Shown: piece by piece, positions 45,464 to 54,611 of the stretch
Numbering within the stretch: the stretch's first letter is position 1
How the letters are laid out: each line of letters opens with the position of its first letter
Origin: Mycoplasmopsis maculosa
GTDB taxonomy: Bacteria > Bacillota_I > Bacilli_A > Mycoplasmatales > Metamycoplasmataceae
NCBI RefSeq assembly: GCF_900660665.1
Contig: NZ_LR215037.1
Span: forward strand, 682,001-746,000
Reading direction: 5' to 3'
Length of the DNA: 64,000 nucleotides
Notes under the pieces: model-generated
Database searches by the model: none
The model's input: the letters and a program-made list of their open reading frames with translations, nothing else
Told to the model about the DNA's origin: nothing
Position numbers and translations under genes: made by a program

Positions 45464-46555
45464 CTATTTTTTAGTTTTCCAGAATTTATTTCTTGAACCG
45501 TTACTTTCTCGTTTTTTATTTTGTCAACTGTAAAGTTTTTCGTTTAATGGTATATTTAGACCAGGCTCTTTTATTTCACAAAGTGCATACATTTCAGAAG
45601 CACTTAAGTAACCATGTATTTTTCTTGGAATATTGTTTATTTCTCGTTGAACTTTTAAAATTTCATTATTAGAAATTAAATTAAAATCAGTTTTTTTCTT
45701 AAAAAAACGTCTAACATATCCATTAAAATTTTCGTTTGTTCCTCTTTGCTGAGAAGCATAAGGATCTGCCTTATAAATAAAAATTTTTAACTTATATCCA
45801 ATTATAAAAAGTGAATTAAATTCAAATCCATTATCAGATGTTATTGACTTAACATTTAAATTGTATATTTTTATTAGTTCAAATAATATTAAAGCAATAT
45901 ACCAAGGGTTTTTACTGTCAACTTTTACCAAAATACCATATCTGCTGTATCTTTCGACAAATGATAGAATGTGTGAATGCCCTGCTTTTTGTTTTCCTAC
46001 AATTAAATCTATTTCCCAATGGCCAAAAGTACTTCTTTCGTTTATTTCTCTTGGTCTTGTTCAAAACGGTCTGACTCATCTAGCACCAACTAATCTTTTA
46101 TAAGCAGGTCCACCATCCCTTTTTCCGCCTTTTGTGTATTGTTTCCTCAAAATATTTTTTCGCTTTATTACTCATAAATTTGAATTTATCCAGTTATAAA
46201 CTGTTTTAATGCTTGGTATCTTAAAATTAAAATTATTTTTAATATATAAATGTGTTAGTTCAACGCTAAAAGTTTTTTTGTTATATTTGTTTTTAAACTC
46301 TTTAGAGTAGTGTTTATATGAATTCATTTTATTTATAAATTTAAAATGATTTTTTCATTTTTCTCTATTTCTATGCTTTACTTCTGCATATTCAGAGTTA
46401 TAACCTCAATAATCAGAATTTATTTTTATTTCATTTGAAATAGATTGTCTTGAAATATTTAAAATTTTTGCTATTTCTGAAATAGTTTTTCTTTCAACAT
46501 TTAAACTAATATCTATAATGCTTCTTATTTTATAATTAATTTTAATATAATTCAT
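45464..46555 (-). CDS. IS30-family transposase
   Basis: 363 residues. N-terminal helix-turn-helix (KTISEIAKILNISRQSISNEI), then the IS30 middle part, and a DDE integrase core: first Asp in FGHWEIDLIVG, second in ITSDNGFEF, Glu in RGTNENFNGYVRRFF. The frame appears intact and full length, including a basic tail after a TGA Trp. About four of its ten Trp codons are TGG, far above neighbouring genes, which suggests arrival from elsewhere. The start is ATG 46555, just after a hairpin region. Confidence 0.9.
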
Positions 46556-46600
46556 TTGCTGTGATCTCAAGTTTTTCTTGGGATTTTTTTATATAAAAAA

Positions 46601-46635
46601 ACACCCTTTTTTAATTTTTGCATAAAAAAGGGTGT
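46601..46635. terminator. Hairpin inside the right end of the IS
   Basis: 12-bp perfect stem ACACCCTTTTTT / AAAAAAGGGTGT with an 11-nt loop; the outer arm overlaps the terminal repeat by 3 nt. It would shield the transposase gene from read-through. Confidence 0.65.
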
Positions 46636-46658
46636 CAAGATGTAAATTACAATGTGGC
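46633..46658 (-). repeat. Right terminal inverted repeat of the IS
   Basis: 26 bp; its complement begins GCCACATTGTAATTTACATC and matches the left end at 23 of 26 positions. Confidence 0.85.
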
Positions 46659-46677
46659 AAGCAGTTATTAACTGCTT
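46659..46677 (+). repeat. Right target-site duplication, a former terminator hairpin
   Basis: Second copy of AAGCAGTTATTAACTGCTT. It forms a hairpin just after the stop of the minus-strand MG284-like gene and was probably its terminator before the insertion. Confidence 0.8.
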
Positions 46678-46682
46678 TTTCA

Positions 46683-47045
46683 TTAGTTTAAGAAGTAAAA
46701 TAAAAATTCTTCTACAGCTTCAGCACGTTTTTTGTAATATGTTGATTTTGAAAAAAACTCTTCATATCAAAATTTATTATTTTCATTTTTAAAAATAAAA
46801 TCATTTAATAAAATAATTTTATTTGCATAATTTAATTTAGAAATTGTATCTTTTATTCTTCCATGAATTTTATTAAGTTTATAATTATTAATTTGATCTA
46901 ATGAAGTAATAGTTATACCGTTTTTATTCATTTCATTAATTTTAAGTTTATTTATTTCTAAATTACAAATAGTTTGAACTATTTTGTATTTTTCATTATT
47001 TCTTAAAAGTGAATGTATTTCTTTTATATAATCAACATTAATCAT
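46683..47045 (-). CDS. MG284/MPN403-like small protein next to proS
   Basis: 120 residues including one TGA Trp. In Mycoplasma genitalium, as I recall, MG284 follows prolyl-tRNA synthetase MG283, and the same pairing is seen here, 30 nt apart, which supports the family name. The C-terminus, FSKSTYYKKRAEAVEEFLF, looks like a helix-turn-helix recognition unit and is shared with the gene at 5099-5458. The N-terminal two thirds are helical and Lys/Asn/Ile-rich. A regulatory role is inferred, not shown. The IS lies directly downstream. Confidence 0.7.
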
Positions 47046-47075
47046 AATTTAGTGAGCCTTTCTGAACAAACTAAA

Positions 47076-48512
47076 CTAGTAGGCTTTTGCAAAAACTACA
47101 TAAAGATTTGTTTCATTTGAACAAGAAGAAAAAATACATTTATTCTTCTTTAAAGGCTTGTCGAATTCTTTAGGAATACATCTTGTTGTAGCACCTGTTT
47201 CAGCTTTTATTTTTTCCTCAGCTTCTCCTAAACAACAAAATGGTGCAATAACGAATTTACTATTTGAAATACCTTCTTTAAATTTATCGTATGTATCTAC
47301 AAAAATGGTATTTTCATCTAGTCTTTTTTTAGCTTGTTCGTATAAATTATCGTGAATTTTATCTAATAATTTATCAATAATATTTTTAACATCGGTGATA
47401 GCAACAGTTATTTTTTCTAAGTTATCCCTTCTAACAATTGTAACGCTATTATTATCAATATCTTTAGGTCCAATCTCAATTCTTAAAGGTGTACCTTGTA
47501 TTTCAGAGTTTGAAGATTTATATCCAGCAGATTTATCCGTATCATCAAGTCTAACTCTATATTTTCTACCTAATATTTTTTTTAGTTCAGTTGCCTTTTC
47601 ATGAACTCTTGAATCCTTATTTGCTAATATTTCTATTATATCAATTTGAACTGGTGCAACTCTAGGCGGGATAATAATTCCTCTGTTATCACCGTGTGTC
47701 ATGATTATGGCTCCTAATAATCTTGTTGATACCCCTCATGATGTTTGGTAAACATTCTCTTTCTCATTTTTTATATTTTTAAATTCTATTTCAAATTTTT
47801 TAGAAAAGTTTTGGGCAAGATAATGACTGGTTCCAGCTTGCAAAGCTCTACCGTCTTTCATCATAGCTTCAATAGTATAAGTAGAACAAGCCCCTGCAAA
47901 TTTTTCATGTGGTGTTTTTTTTCCTAAAATTGTAGGTATAGCCAAATAATTTTTTAAAAATTTTGCATATATTGAAATCATTTTTTTAGTAAAGTGTCTA
48001 GCTTCTAAAGTGTCTGAATGACATGTATGACCTTCTTGTCATAAAAATTCTCTGCTTCTTAAAAAAGGATTGGTTGTTTTTTCTCATCTGACAACATTTG
48101 CCCATTGATTGTAAATTATAGGTAAATCTTTATATGATTCTATGTTATTTTTAAAAACTTCTGCAAAAAGAACTTCACTAGTTGGTCTTATATAAATTTT
48201 TTCATCTAGTTCTTTATCACCAACTTTTGTTATTGTTGCTAATTCTGGATTAAAGCCTGCAATATGTTCTTTTTCTTTAGCTAAAAGTCTATCAGGAACA
48301 AAAAGTGGAAGATAAACATTTTGAATTTCATTTTCTTTAAAAATTTTATTTAGTTCTTGTTGAATAAGTTCTCAAATACCATATGAATTAGGTTTGAAAA
48401 CTAATGTTCCTTTTATTGGTCCGTAATCAATTAATTGTCCTTGTTTTACAACATCTGTATATCATTTTGCAAAATCTTGCTCTAAAGGTGTAATTTTTTC
48501 TAATTGTTTCAT
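47076..48512 (-). CDS. proS: Prolyl-tRNA synthetase, short archaeal/eukaryal-type
   Basis: 478 residues, lacking the bacterial editing insertion. Class II motifs: IYIRPTSEVLFAEVF (motif 2 entry), [23 protein letters not shown] (motif 2) and [32 protein letters not shown] (motif 3). Then come an anticodon-binding domain and a C-terminal zinc-binding-like domain with Cys pairs ending in a Tyr (VFAKAY), which marks the archaeal/eukaryal type. It charges tRNA-Pro. TATAAT stands 9 nt before the ATG. Followed by the MG284-like gene. Confidence 0.95.
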
Positions 48513-48593
48513 AGTATATTAATTATATATTGAAAGTTGAAATATTGTAAAAATATACATTTTAATGACTTTTTTTAACTTTTTAGTAAAAAA

Positions 48594-48612
48594 ATGACGC
48601 AAATTGCGTCAT
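48594..48612 (-). terminator. Terminator after pepP
   Basis: ATGACGC / GCGTCAT stem with a 5-nt loop followed by TTTTTTT on the minus strand. Confidence 0.85.
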
Positions 48613-48616
48613 AAAA

Positions 48617-49654
48617 CTATTTTCTTGATATTACATAATGACCGTTGTTTGTTACTAGAACATCATCTTCAATTCTAGCTCCACCTAATCCTTCAATATA
48701 AATTCCAGGCTCAACGGTTATTATCATTCCAGGCTCCAAAATATAATCACTTTTTGAACCAACACTTGGTAATTCATGCACATCAATACCTAAACCATGA
48801 CCTGTAGAATGAACAAAATATTCGCCATAACCTTTTTCTGTTATATATTCACGACAAATTTTATCAATTTCACTGGCTTTTATTCCAGGTTTAACTGCAT
48901 CCCTGCCCTTTTTAGCAGCTTCTTTAACGATATTTAATATTTCAACTGCTTTCTTATCTTTAGCATTTTCTTCTCCACCGAAAATAATAGTTCTAGTAAT
49001 ATCAGCGCTATATCCTTTATATAAAGCACCAAAATCTATTTTTAATAAATCACCAATTTCTATTTTTTTATCAGTTGGATGATGATGAGGTTCAGCAGAA
49101 TTTGCTCCAGTTGCAACTATTTCATCAAAACTTTCTTTATCAGCACCATGTTTTTTAAGTAAATAATTTAAATAGGCTGCAACTTCTTTTTCAGTCTGTC
49201 CTGGTTTAATTCATTTAATTAATTCATCATAAGCTTGTAATGAAATATCAACTGTTTTTTGCATTAATTCTAACTCTTCTTCGCTTTTTTGAATTCTTAA
49301 TTCTTGACCTAGAATTAAACCAACAGTTGTAGGCTTAACAAGTTTTAAAATTTGTTGATATTGCGAATATAAAACATAATCTTTTTCTATTGCAATTTTT
49401 TTATAGCCTTTTTCATTGAAAAAATCAATTAAAGAATTTTGTGTTAATAATCTAACTTCAACATTTTTTGCATTATTTCTAGCATATTCAATATAACGAC
49501 CATCTACAAATAAATAAGCTTTATTTTTTTCAATTATAATTCATCCGTCAGTTGTTTGAACTTTTGAGTATCATAATCTAGTTTGTGGGGCCGGAGAAAC
49601 AATGGCCTCAATATTTTTTTCTAAAAATAATTTATTGAGTCTATTTTTATTCAT
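48617..49654 (-). CDS. pepP: M24-family Xaa-Pro aminopeptidase
   Basis: 345 residues. N-terminal creatinase-like domain, then the pita-bread metallopeptidase fold with all five metal ligands: Asp in LLKIDFGAL, Asp in SADITRT, His in HSTGHGLG, Glu in TVEPGIY and Glu in GARIEDD, plus the proton-shuttle His in AEPHHHP. It removes N-terminal residues preceding proline from peptides, fitting peptide import by Opp. AAAGGA lies 7 nt before the ATG, 19 nt after era. Exact substrate unknown. Confidence 0.9.
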
Positions 49655-49673
49655 AATTAAATCCTTTTTTATA

Positions 49674-50552
49674 TTATTCTGAAAAATAACCGAATCTTTT
49701 TAAAATTTTCTTGTCATCAACTCATTTCTCAGCAACTTTAACATTAGTTTTTAAAACCACTTTAATACCTAATTGATTTTGTATTTTTTTTCTTGAAATA
49801 GTTCCTATTTTTTTTATCATTGAAGCATCTTTCCCTATTAAAATGCCTTTTTGGGAACGTTTTTTAACAAATATTGTTGCATTTATTTCAACAAAATCTT
49901 CATATTCAAAAAAATCATTAATTTCTACAGCTATCGAATGCGGTAATTCATCATGAAGTAAATTAATAGCAGATTCTCTAATTATTTCTTTTGATATAAA
50001 ACGCATAGTTTTATCTGTTATAAAATCTTCTTCATAAAAGGGATCTCCTTCATAAGAAAATTCCTTAATAAGTTGAATTAAAGATTCAATAGATTTGAAG
50101 TTATTTTCAGATATTGAAACTATATGTTTAAAATTATAGTTTTGTAGTTCACTTATTTTTTCGTTTATTTGTTCTGGCGTCTTAGCCAAATCTATTTTTG
50201 AAATAACCGCGATTTTATTTTCAATGTTTTTTATTTTTTCTAAAATCAATTTATCACCAGAAAGTACTTTTTCATTTGCGGGTGATAAAAATAATAAGCA
50301 ATCTATATCTTTTAATGAGTCAAACGCATCTTTGTTTAAAAATTCACCTAACAAGTTTATTGGTTTGTGAATACCAGGTGTATCCACAAAAATTAATTGA
50401 TATCCATTTTCAGTTAAAACACCTGTTATTTGATTTCTAGTAGTTTGAGGTGTGTTGGAAACAATAGCGGCATTGTAATTTATAATTCTATTTAATAAAG
50501 TACTTTTACCAACATTTGGTCTACCGATAATGCTTGCAAAACAAACTTTCAT
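49674..50552 (-). CDS. era: GTPase Era
   Basis: 292 residues. G1 GRPNVGKST (near residue 10), G2/G3 TTRNQITG and VDTPGIHKP, G4 SKID, then a KH domain with IFVKKRSQKGILIGKDASMIKKIG that binds the 3' end of 16S rRNA. It helps 30S assembly. The start overlaps cdd's stop by 1 nt; the ybeY-cdd-era order is conserved in Firmicutes and Mollicutes. Confidence 0.96.
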
Positions 50553-50944
50553 TATTTTATTTGCTCACTTCTAATTGGATAAGGTATTAGTTCTACCAAT
50601 TTGTTAACTCTATATTCAGTTCCTTCTCCGTTATATTGGTATACTAATGCATCATTTGGCATGAATTCTGTCATAACTTGACGACATCCTGCACAAGGAC
50701 TAACGAAATCCTTGCCAGAAGAAATTATGTGTATTTCTTTAAAATTACCCATTTTTCCTCCATAGGCAACTGAACCAAATAATGCACTTCTTTCTGCACA
50801 TAAACCTGATGGGAATGCAGCATTTTCTACATTAACACCGTGATATTCTTTGCCTTCATTATCAATTGCAATAGCTGCAACTTTAAAATTTGAATAAGGA
50901 CAATATGATTTTTCTAAAAGCCCTTTTAATACTTTAATTTCCAT
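50552..50944 (-). CDS. cdd: Cytidine deaminase
   Basis: 130 residues. SYCPYSNFKVAA, NVENAAFPSGLCAERSALF (zinc Cys and catalytic Glu) and SPCAGCRQVMTEF (two zinc Cys) are the homotetrameric CDA signature. It deaminates cytidine and deoxycytidine in pyrimidine salvage. It overlaps ybeY by 11 nt. Confidence 0.95.
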   Translation of the reverse strand: MEIKVLKGLLEKSYCPYSNFKVAAIAIDNEGKEYHGVNVENAAFPSGLCAERSALFGSVAYGGKMGNFKEIHIISSGKDFVSPCAGCRQVMTEFMPNDALVYQYNGEGTEYRVNKLVELIPYPIRSEQIK

Positions 50945-51419
50945 TTTCTTTTTCCTCTCTTTTTCTATTGATATTTAACGGTTTAAAAATATCGTCTACT
51001 ATTTTATTCATTTGTATTCTTTCTTCTTCTAATTCATGATCAAAACCCATTAAGTGAACTAATCCATGAGTAAATAAATAACAATATTCTCTCTTAATAC
51101 TGTGATTAAATTCTTTTGCTTGTTGTTTGACTTTTTCATGGCTAATAATTAATTCTCCTAAAGGAAAAATTGGAAGATTTTTATAAATATCTTTTCCACT
51201 AAAATCAAAAGATAAAATATCTGTAGCATAATCTTTATTTCTAAATTTTTTATTCAATTTTTTAATTTCTTCATTGTTTGTTATTAAAACATCAACTGAA
51301 ATTTCTTTATTTTCTAATTTAAAATAAGTTTGCAAATTTCTTAAAATTTGTTTAAACTCCTTTTTAAATCTAAAAGTTTTTAAACCATTATATTTAATAT
51401 CAATATTTAATTTAATCAT
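50934..51419 (-). CDS. ybeY: Endoribonuclease YbeY (rRNA maturation factor)
   Basis: 161 residues. NKKFRNKDYATDILSFDF and the zinc motif HGLVHLMGFDHELEEERIQM (three His) define YbeY, a single-strand endoribonuclease in 16S 3' maturation. TATAAT ends 6 nt before the ATG with no Shine-Dalgarno site. Head of ybeY-cdd-era-pepP. Confidence 0.94.
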   Translation of the reverse strand: MIKLNIDIKYNGLKTFRFKKEFKQILRNLQTYFKLENKEISVDVLITNNEEIKKLNKKFRNKDYATDILSFDFSGKDIYKNLPIFPLGELIISHEKVKQQAKEFNHSIKREYCYLFTHGLVHLMGFDHELEEERIQMNKIVDDIFKPLNINRKREEKENGN

Positions 51420-51425
51420 AATTAA

Positions 51426-51431
51426 ATTATA
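51426..51431 (-). promoter_or_regulatory. -10 box of ybeY
   Basis: Minus-strand TATAAT, 6-nt gap, ATG; lies just beyond the stop of the 51438 gene. Confidence 0.55.
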
Positions 51432-51437
51432 AATTAT

Positions 51438-51839
51438 TTAAATTATTTTAAATCCATAAATTATATTTAAAAAGTTGGTAGTTCCTACGAATACTTTTGT
51501 TTCAAAAAAGTCATTAATTTTTATATATTTTTTAATATTTACATCCTCAAACCTTATGTCAAGTATAGTTTTGTTATCAATATATTTTATGTTATATATT
51601 ACTGCTTCATAGTATTTTTGGTCAATATAAACATTTAATTTTTGATTTATTTTTAATTTGAAAAAAATTTTACTTTGTATTTCATATTCTGTGCTATTTT
51701 TGTTGATAGACTTTATGATAATATGTTTTATTTCATCTACTTTATAGAAAAAGCAAAAAAATATTATTAGTATAAAAAACACTAAAATTAAAAAAAATAT
51801 AATAAATATTTTTTTATCTACATGAGTTAATTTTTTCAA
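51438..51839 (-). CDS. Small membrane protein encoded with the ABC exporter
   Basis: 133 residues. One very hydrophobic helix (about residues 11-31, rich in Phe and Ile) is followed by an extracellular beta-rich domain (KLKINQKLNVYIDQKYYEAVIYNIKYIDNKTILDIRF). This is the layout of a shortened HlyD-like accessory protein, of the kind that works with bacteriocin or RTX exporters, but no diagnostic motif is present. It overlaps the exporter gene by 26 nt, so the two are produced together. The family is inferred from topology and context. Confidence 0.55.
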   Translation of the reverse strand: MKKLTHVDKKIFIIFFLILVFFILIIFFCFFYKVDEIKHIIIKSINKNSTEYEIQSKIFFKLKINQKLNVYIDQKYYEAVIYNIKYIDNKTILDIRFEDVNIKKYIKINDFFETKVFVGTTNFLNIIYGFKII

Positions 51840-53868
51840 AATTTACCTCATTTTCTTCAAAAATATATTTTTTACTATGACTTATTTCAACAAAAAAAGC
51901 TTCATTTTGATATTTTTTTATCATTTCTTTTATAAGATTAAAATTTTCAATATCTATTGATTCAAAAGCCTCATCTAAAATTATTAATTTATATTTTTTA
52001 ATAAATAATTTTAATAAATTAATAAATTGTTTTTGCCCATTTGAAATATTTTTACCACTATCATTAATTTCTGAGTTGATATTTATTTTAAATTTTGAAA
52101 ATAGATTTCCTAGGTTGTATTTTTCAATATTATTAAAAAATTCTTTTTTATAGTCATTCTGGTTTAAAGAAATTAAATTAAGTATATTATCATTTGGTAT
52201 AAAATCATTTGTTGAAATATAACAACAAGAATTCAAAAAAGCTTCTTTATTTATATTTTCAAATGAAACTTCATTTATTGAATAAGTTCCCAAAAAGTTA
52301 ATAATATTTCCTACAAGTATATTACAAAAAGTACTTTTGCCAGAACCATTTTTCCCTGTTAGCTGAATATTTTTATTTATGAAAAATTCATTAATGTTAA
52401 TAATATTTTTTCCTAATTCATATTGAAAACTTAAATTATTTATTTTTATATTTTTAATTTTATTTATTGTAATTCCGTTTTTATAATCTTTTTCAATAAA
52501 ATTAAAAATATAGTTTAATTGATGAATGTGCTTTTTTATTAGCATTCTTGTCATTATTATTCCTGATATTTCTAGTAAAGGATTTGTAAAAAAGTTAGAA
52601 CTAGTCAAAAATAGCATTAAATCTGAGCTATTAAATTTATTATTAATTATCATTATTGTTGAAATACTTATTATTAGAATACCAATATTACCTATAATTA
52701 AGTTATTTATTAACAAATTATTATTTTGTATATTACTAAATTTATATTCATTATTTTTAAAATCATAAAAAGCATTTTTTAGTTTATAAGATAAATAGTC
52801 CCTTATATCAGTATTATATATTTGATTTCTTAAATTAATTATGTCAATTTCATCTTTTGTTTTTCTAATAGATGAATAAACAAATTTATTGTATGTATTA
52901 TTTATGTAATATTGATAGATGGAATTTATTATTAAAAGAAAAAAAGTACAAATGCTAACAATTATAAAAAGTTTATAGTTAATTCATATTAATAAGAAAA
53001 ATGAAACAATAATTGTTATTATTTGATTTAAAATGCTATAAGCAAAATTTGATTGATTATTTGCAATTTGATTAATAAAACCTAATCTTTTATAAAAGTC
53101 AACTGTATTAATTTTGCTTAATTGATTATGATAAGAGTTTGAAATTTTTTTAAAAAATTCATTATGTATATTTAATTCAATTTTATTAGTTATCTTTTTT
53201 ACAATTATATTTTTAATATATTGATTAGTAAATCTTAAGAGATTAATTCATATAAAAATAAAAGCTACAATAAATAAGGTGTTTTTGGCTAAGTTAGGTA
53301 TTATATATTCAAAAACAATTTTTATAAAAAATGTAGAACCAAATATTAAAAAATTATTTAATACAGCAATAAATAATAAAATATAGACATCAGTTTTTTT
53401 AGGCAATAGTTTATTAATTTTATCTTCTAGTTTAAAAACTTTATCTTTTGACATTTCACTTACTTCTGTAATAAAAAAAGCAATATTTAAAAAAAGTTTT
53501 TCGAAATCTTTTGACTTTAATTTATTAATTTTTCCATTAGCAGGATCATTTATATAAAAAAAATCACCTTTAATTTTTTCAAGAATAACATAATGTTGTA
53601 ATCCATTGTTATTAATTAAAACGATAATAGGAAATTCTTTTTTATCTAAAGAAAAAAACGCATTTGTGTCTCCATTTGTGCCAACTATTTTTATCCCGAA
53701 TTTATCAGCTCAATGAATTAAGGTCGTTCCATTAATGCCATTTTCACCATAATTTACATTAGCTTTTAAATAATTTTCATCTACATTTATTTTTTGCTTT
53801 TTTCTTATAATGTATTGCAATATAGAAATTGCACAGTCTTTTATATCTATTTGTTTATTTATTTTCAT
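51814..53868 (-). CDS. Peptidase-containing ABC exporter (C39-type, bacteriocin-processing-like)
   Basis: 684 residues. An N-terminal C39 peptidase-like domain (1-135) has the Cys in KQIDIKDCAISIL (Cys11), the His in LQHYVILEKI (near 90) and an Asp in INDPANGK, the expected triad order. Transmembrane domain about 155-420. ATPase: Walker A TGKNGSGKST (near 500), Walker B LIILDEAFESID, and a signature ISNGQKQ in place of LSGGQ. C39 exporters cut double-glycine leaders and export the peptide. No precursor with a Gly-Gly leader is seen nearby. The Cys is followed by Ala-Ile rather than the usual Gly-x-Ala. A small membrane protein follows, overlapping by 26 nt. Confidence 0.82.
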
Positions 53869-53979
53869 AAAAAATTTGTTTATTTTTTAAAAAAAGATAA
53901 AAAAATAAAGATTTTTTTGGAAAAATTAAGCTTTATTTTAAAATATTACATGTAAATTAAAAAAATCTAAGGAGAACTT

Positions 53980-54426
53980 ATGGGTAAAAAAGTTGTTTTT
54001 GCAAGTGATCATGCAGCAGTTGAATTAAAGAATGAATTAAGAGACTATGTTAAAAGTATGGGATATGAAGTTGTAGATTTAGGTCCAGAAGACAATAAGG
54101 TTTCAACATCATATGCTACTCAAGGTCATAAATTAGCAGATTATGTTAAACACAATGATGTTGAATTTGGTGTTGGTATGTGTGGAACAGGATTAGGTAT
54201 TTCTTATGCCTTAAACAGACATTCAGGAATTAGAGCAGCACGTGTTACATCAGTTGAGGATTCAAGATTGGCAAAATTACATAATAATGCAAACGTTATT
54301 GTATTTTCAGGTCGTTATACACCTGTATCAGAAGCAAAAGCTATGTTAAACGAATACATTAAAACTGAATTTGAAGGTGGAAGACACGAATCAAGAATTG
54401 AACAAATTGAAGAATTTGAAGAATAA
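53980..54426 (+). CDS. rpiB: Ribose 5-phosphate isomerase B
   Basis: 148 residues; AAGGAG lies 7 nt before the ATG. FASDHAAVELKNELRDYV, GVGMCGTGLGISYALNRHSGIRAARV (active Cys within MCGTG), and HNNANVIVFSGR match RpiB/LacAB. It interconverts ribulose 5-phosphate and ribose 5-phosphate, feeding Prs. Codons are biased as in expressed genes. Confidence 0.92.
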   Translation: MGKKVVFASDHAAVELKNELRDYVKSMGYEVVDLGPEDNKVSTSYATQGHKLADYVKHNDVEFGVGMCGTGLGISYALNRHSGIRAARVTSVEDSRLAKLHNNANVIVFSGRYTPVSEAKAMLNEYIKTEFEGGRHESRIEQIEEFEE

Positions 54427-54434
54427 TTTTATTA

Positions 54435-54462
54435 ACATATGGCTTATTTCATATGTTTTTTT
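54435..54462 (+). terminator. Terminator after rpiB
   Basis: ACATATG / CATATGT stem with 8-nt loop followed by TTTTTTT. Confidence 0.85.
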
Positions 54463-54538
54463 ATAAATGTTACATATAAATATATAATTTAATTGTAAAC
54501 ATTTAATAATATTTCAATAAAATTAAAATTAAATTAAG

Positions 54539-54572
54539 GAGATATATTATGGATAGAGATATATTATGGATA
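54539..54572 (+). repeat. 17-bp tandem duplication carrying the start codon of the giant gene
   Basis: Unit GAGATATATTATGGATA occurs twice head to tail (54539-54555, 54556-54572). Each copy carries an ATG (54549 and 54566), in different frames because 17 is not a multiple of 3. The perfect Shine-Dalgarno AAGGAG precedes only the first copy; the second has ATAGAG. Confidence 0.95.
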
Positions 54573-54611
54573 ATAGTGAAAATAAAAAGAAAAATAAAAA
54601 GAAAAAGATAG
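54549..54611 (+). CDS. 20-codon decoy reading frame created by the duplication
   Basis: It starts at the first ATG, best placed behind AAGGAG, and runs MDRDILWIIVKIKRK to TAG at 54611, overlapping the true gene start out of frame. It probably encodes nothing useful. Its translation would compete with, or couple to, the real start at 54566. Confidence 0.4.
   Translation: MDRDILWIIVKIKRKIKRKR

Larger units (their letters stand above)
45235..46658 (-). mobile_element. IS30-family insertion sequence, IS1630-like
   Basis: 1424 bp bounded by 26-bp imperfect terminal inverted repeats (45235-45260 and 46633-46658, three mismatches, shared core ATTGTAATTTACATCTT) and flanked by a 19-bp direct repeat. 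It contains one intact transposase gene on the minus strand and a hairpin at each end. The 204 bp between the left hairpin and the transposase stop hold no other gene, only a small GTGG/CCAC hairpin near 45342. IS1630 of Mycoplasma fermentans is known to duplicate inverted repeats of variable length, which this element also does. The region 45154-45215 shows nothing. Confidence 0.88.

Noticed and set aside
46561-46600. Upstream extension of the transposase frame beyond ATG 46555
   Set aside because: It would run towards the terminal hairpin, and the ATG start already gives a complete IS30 helix-turn-helix.
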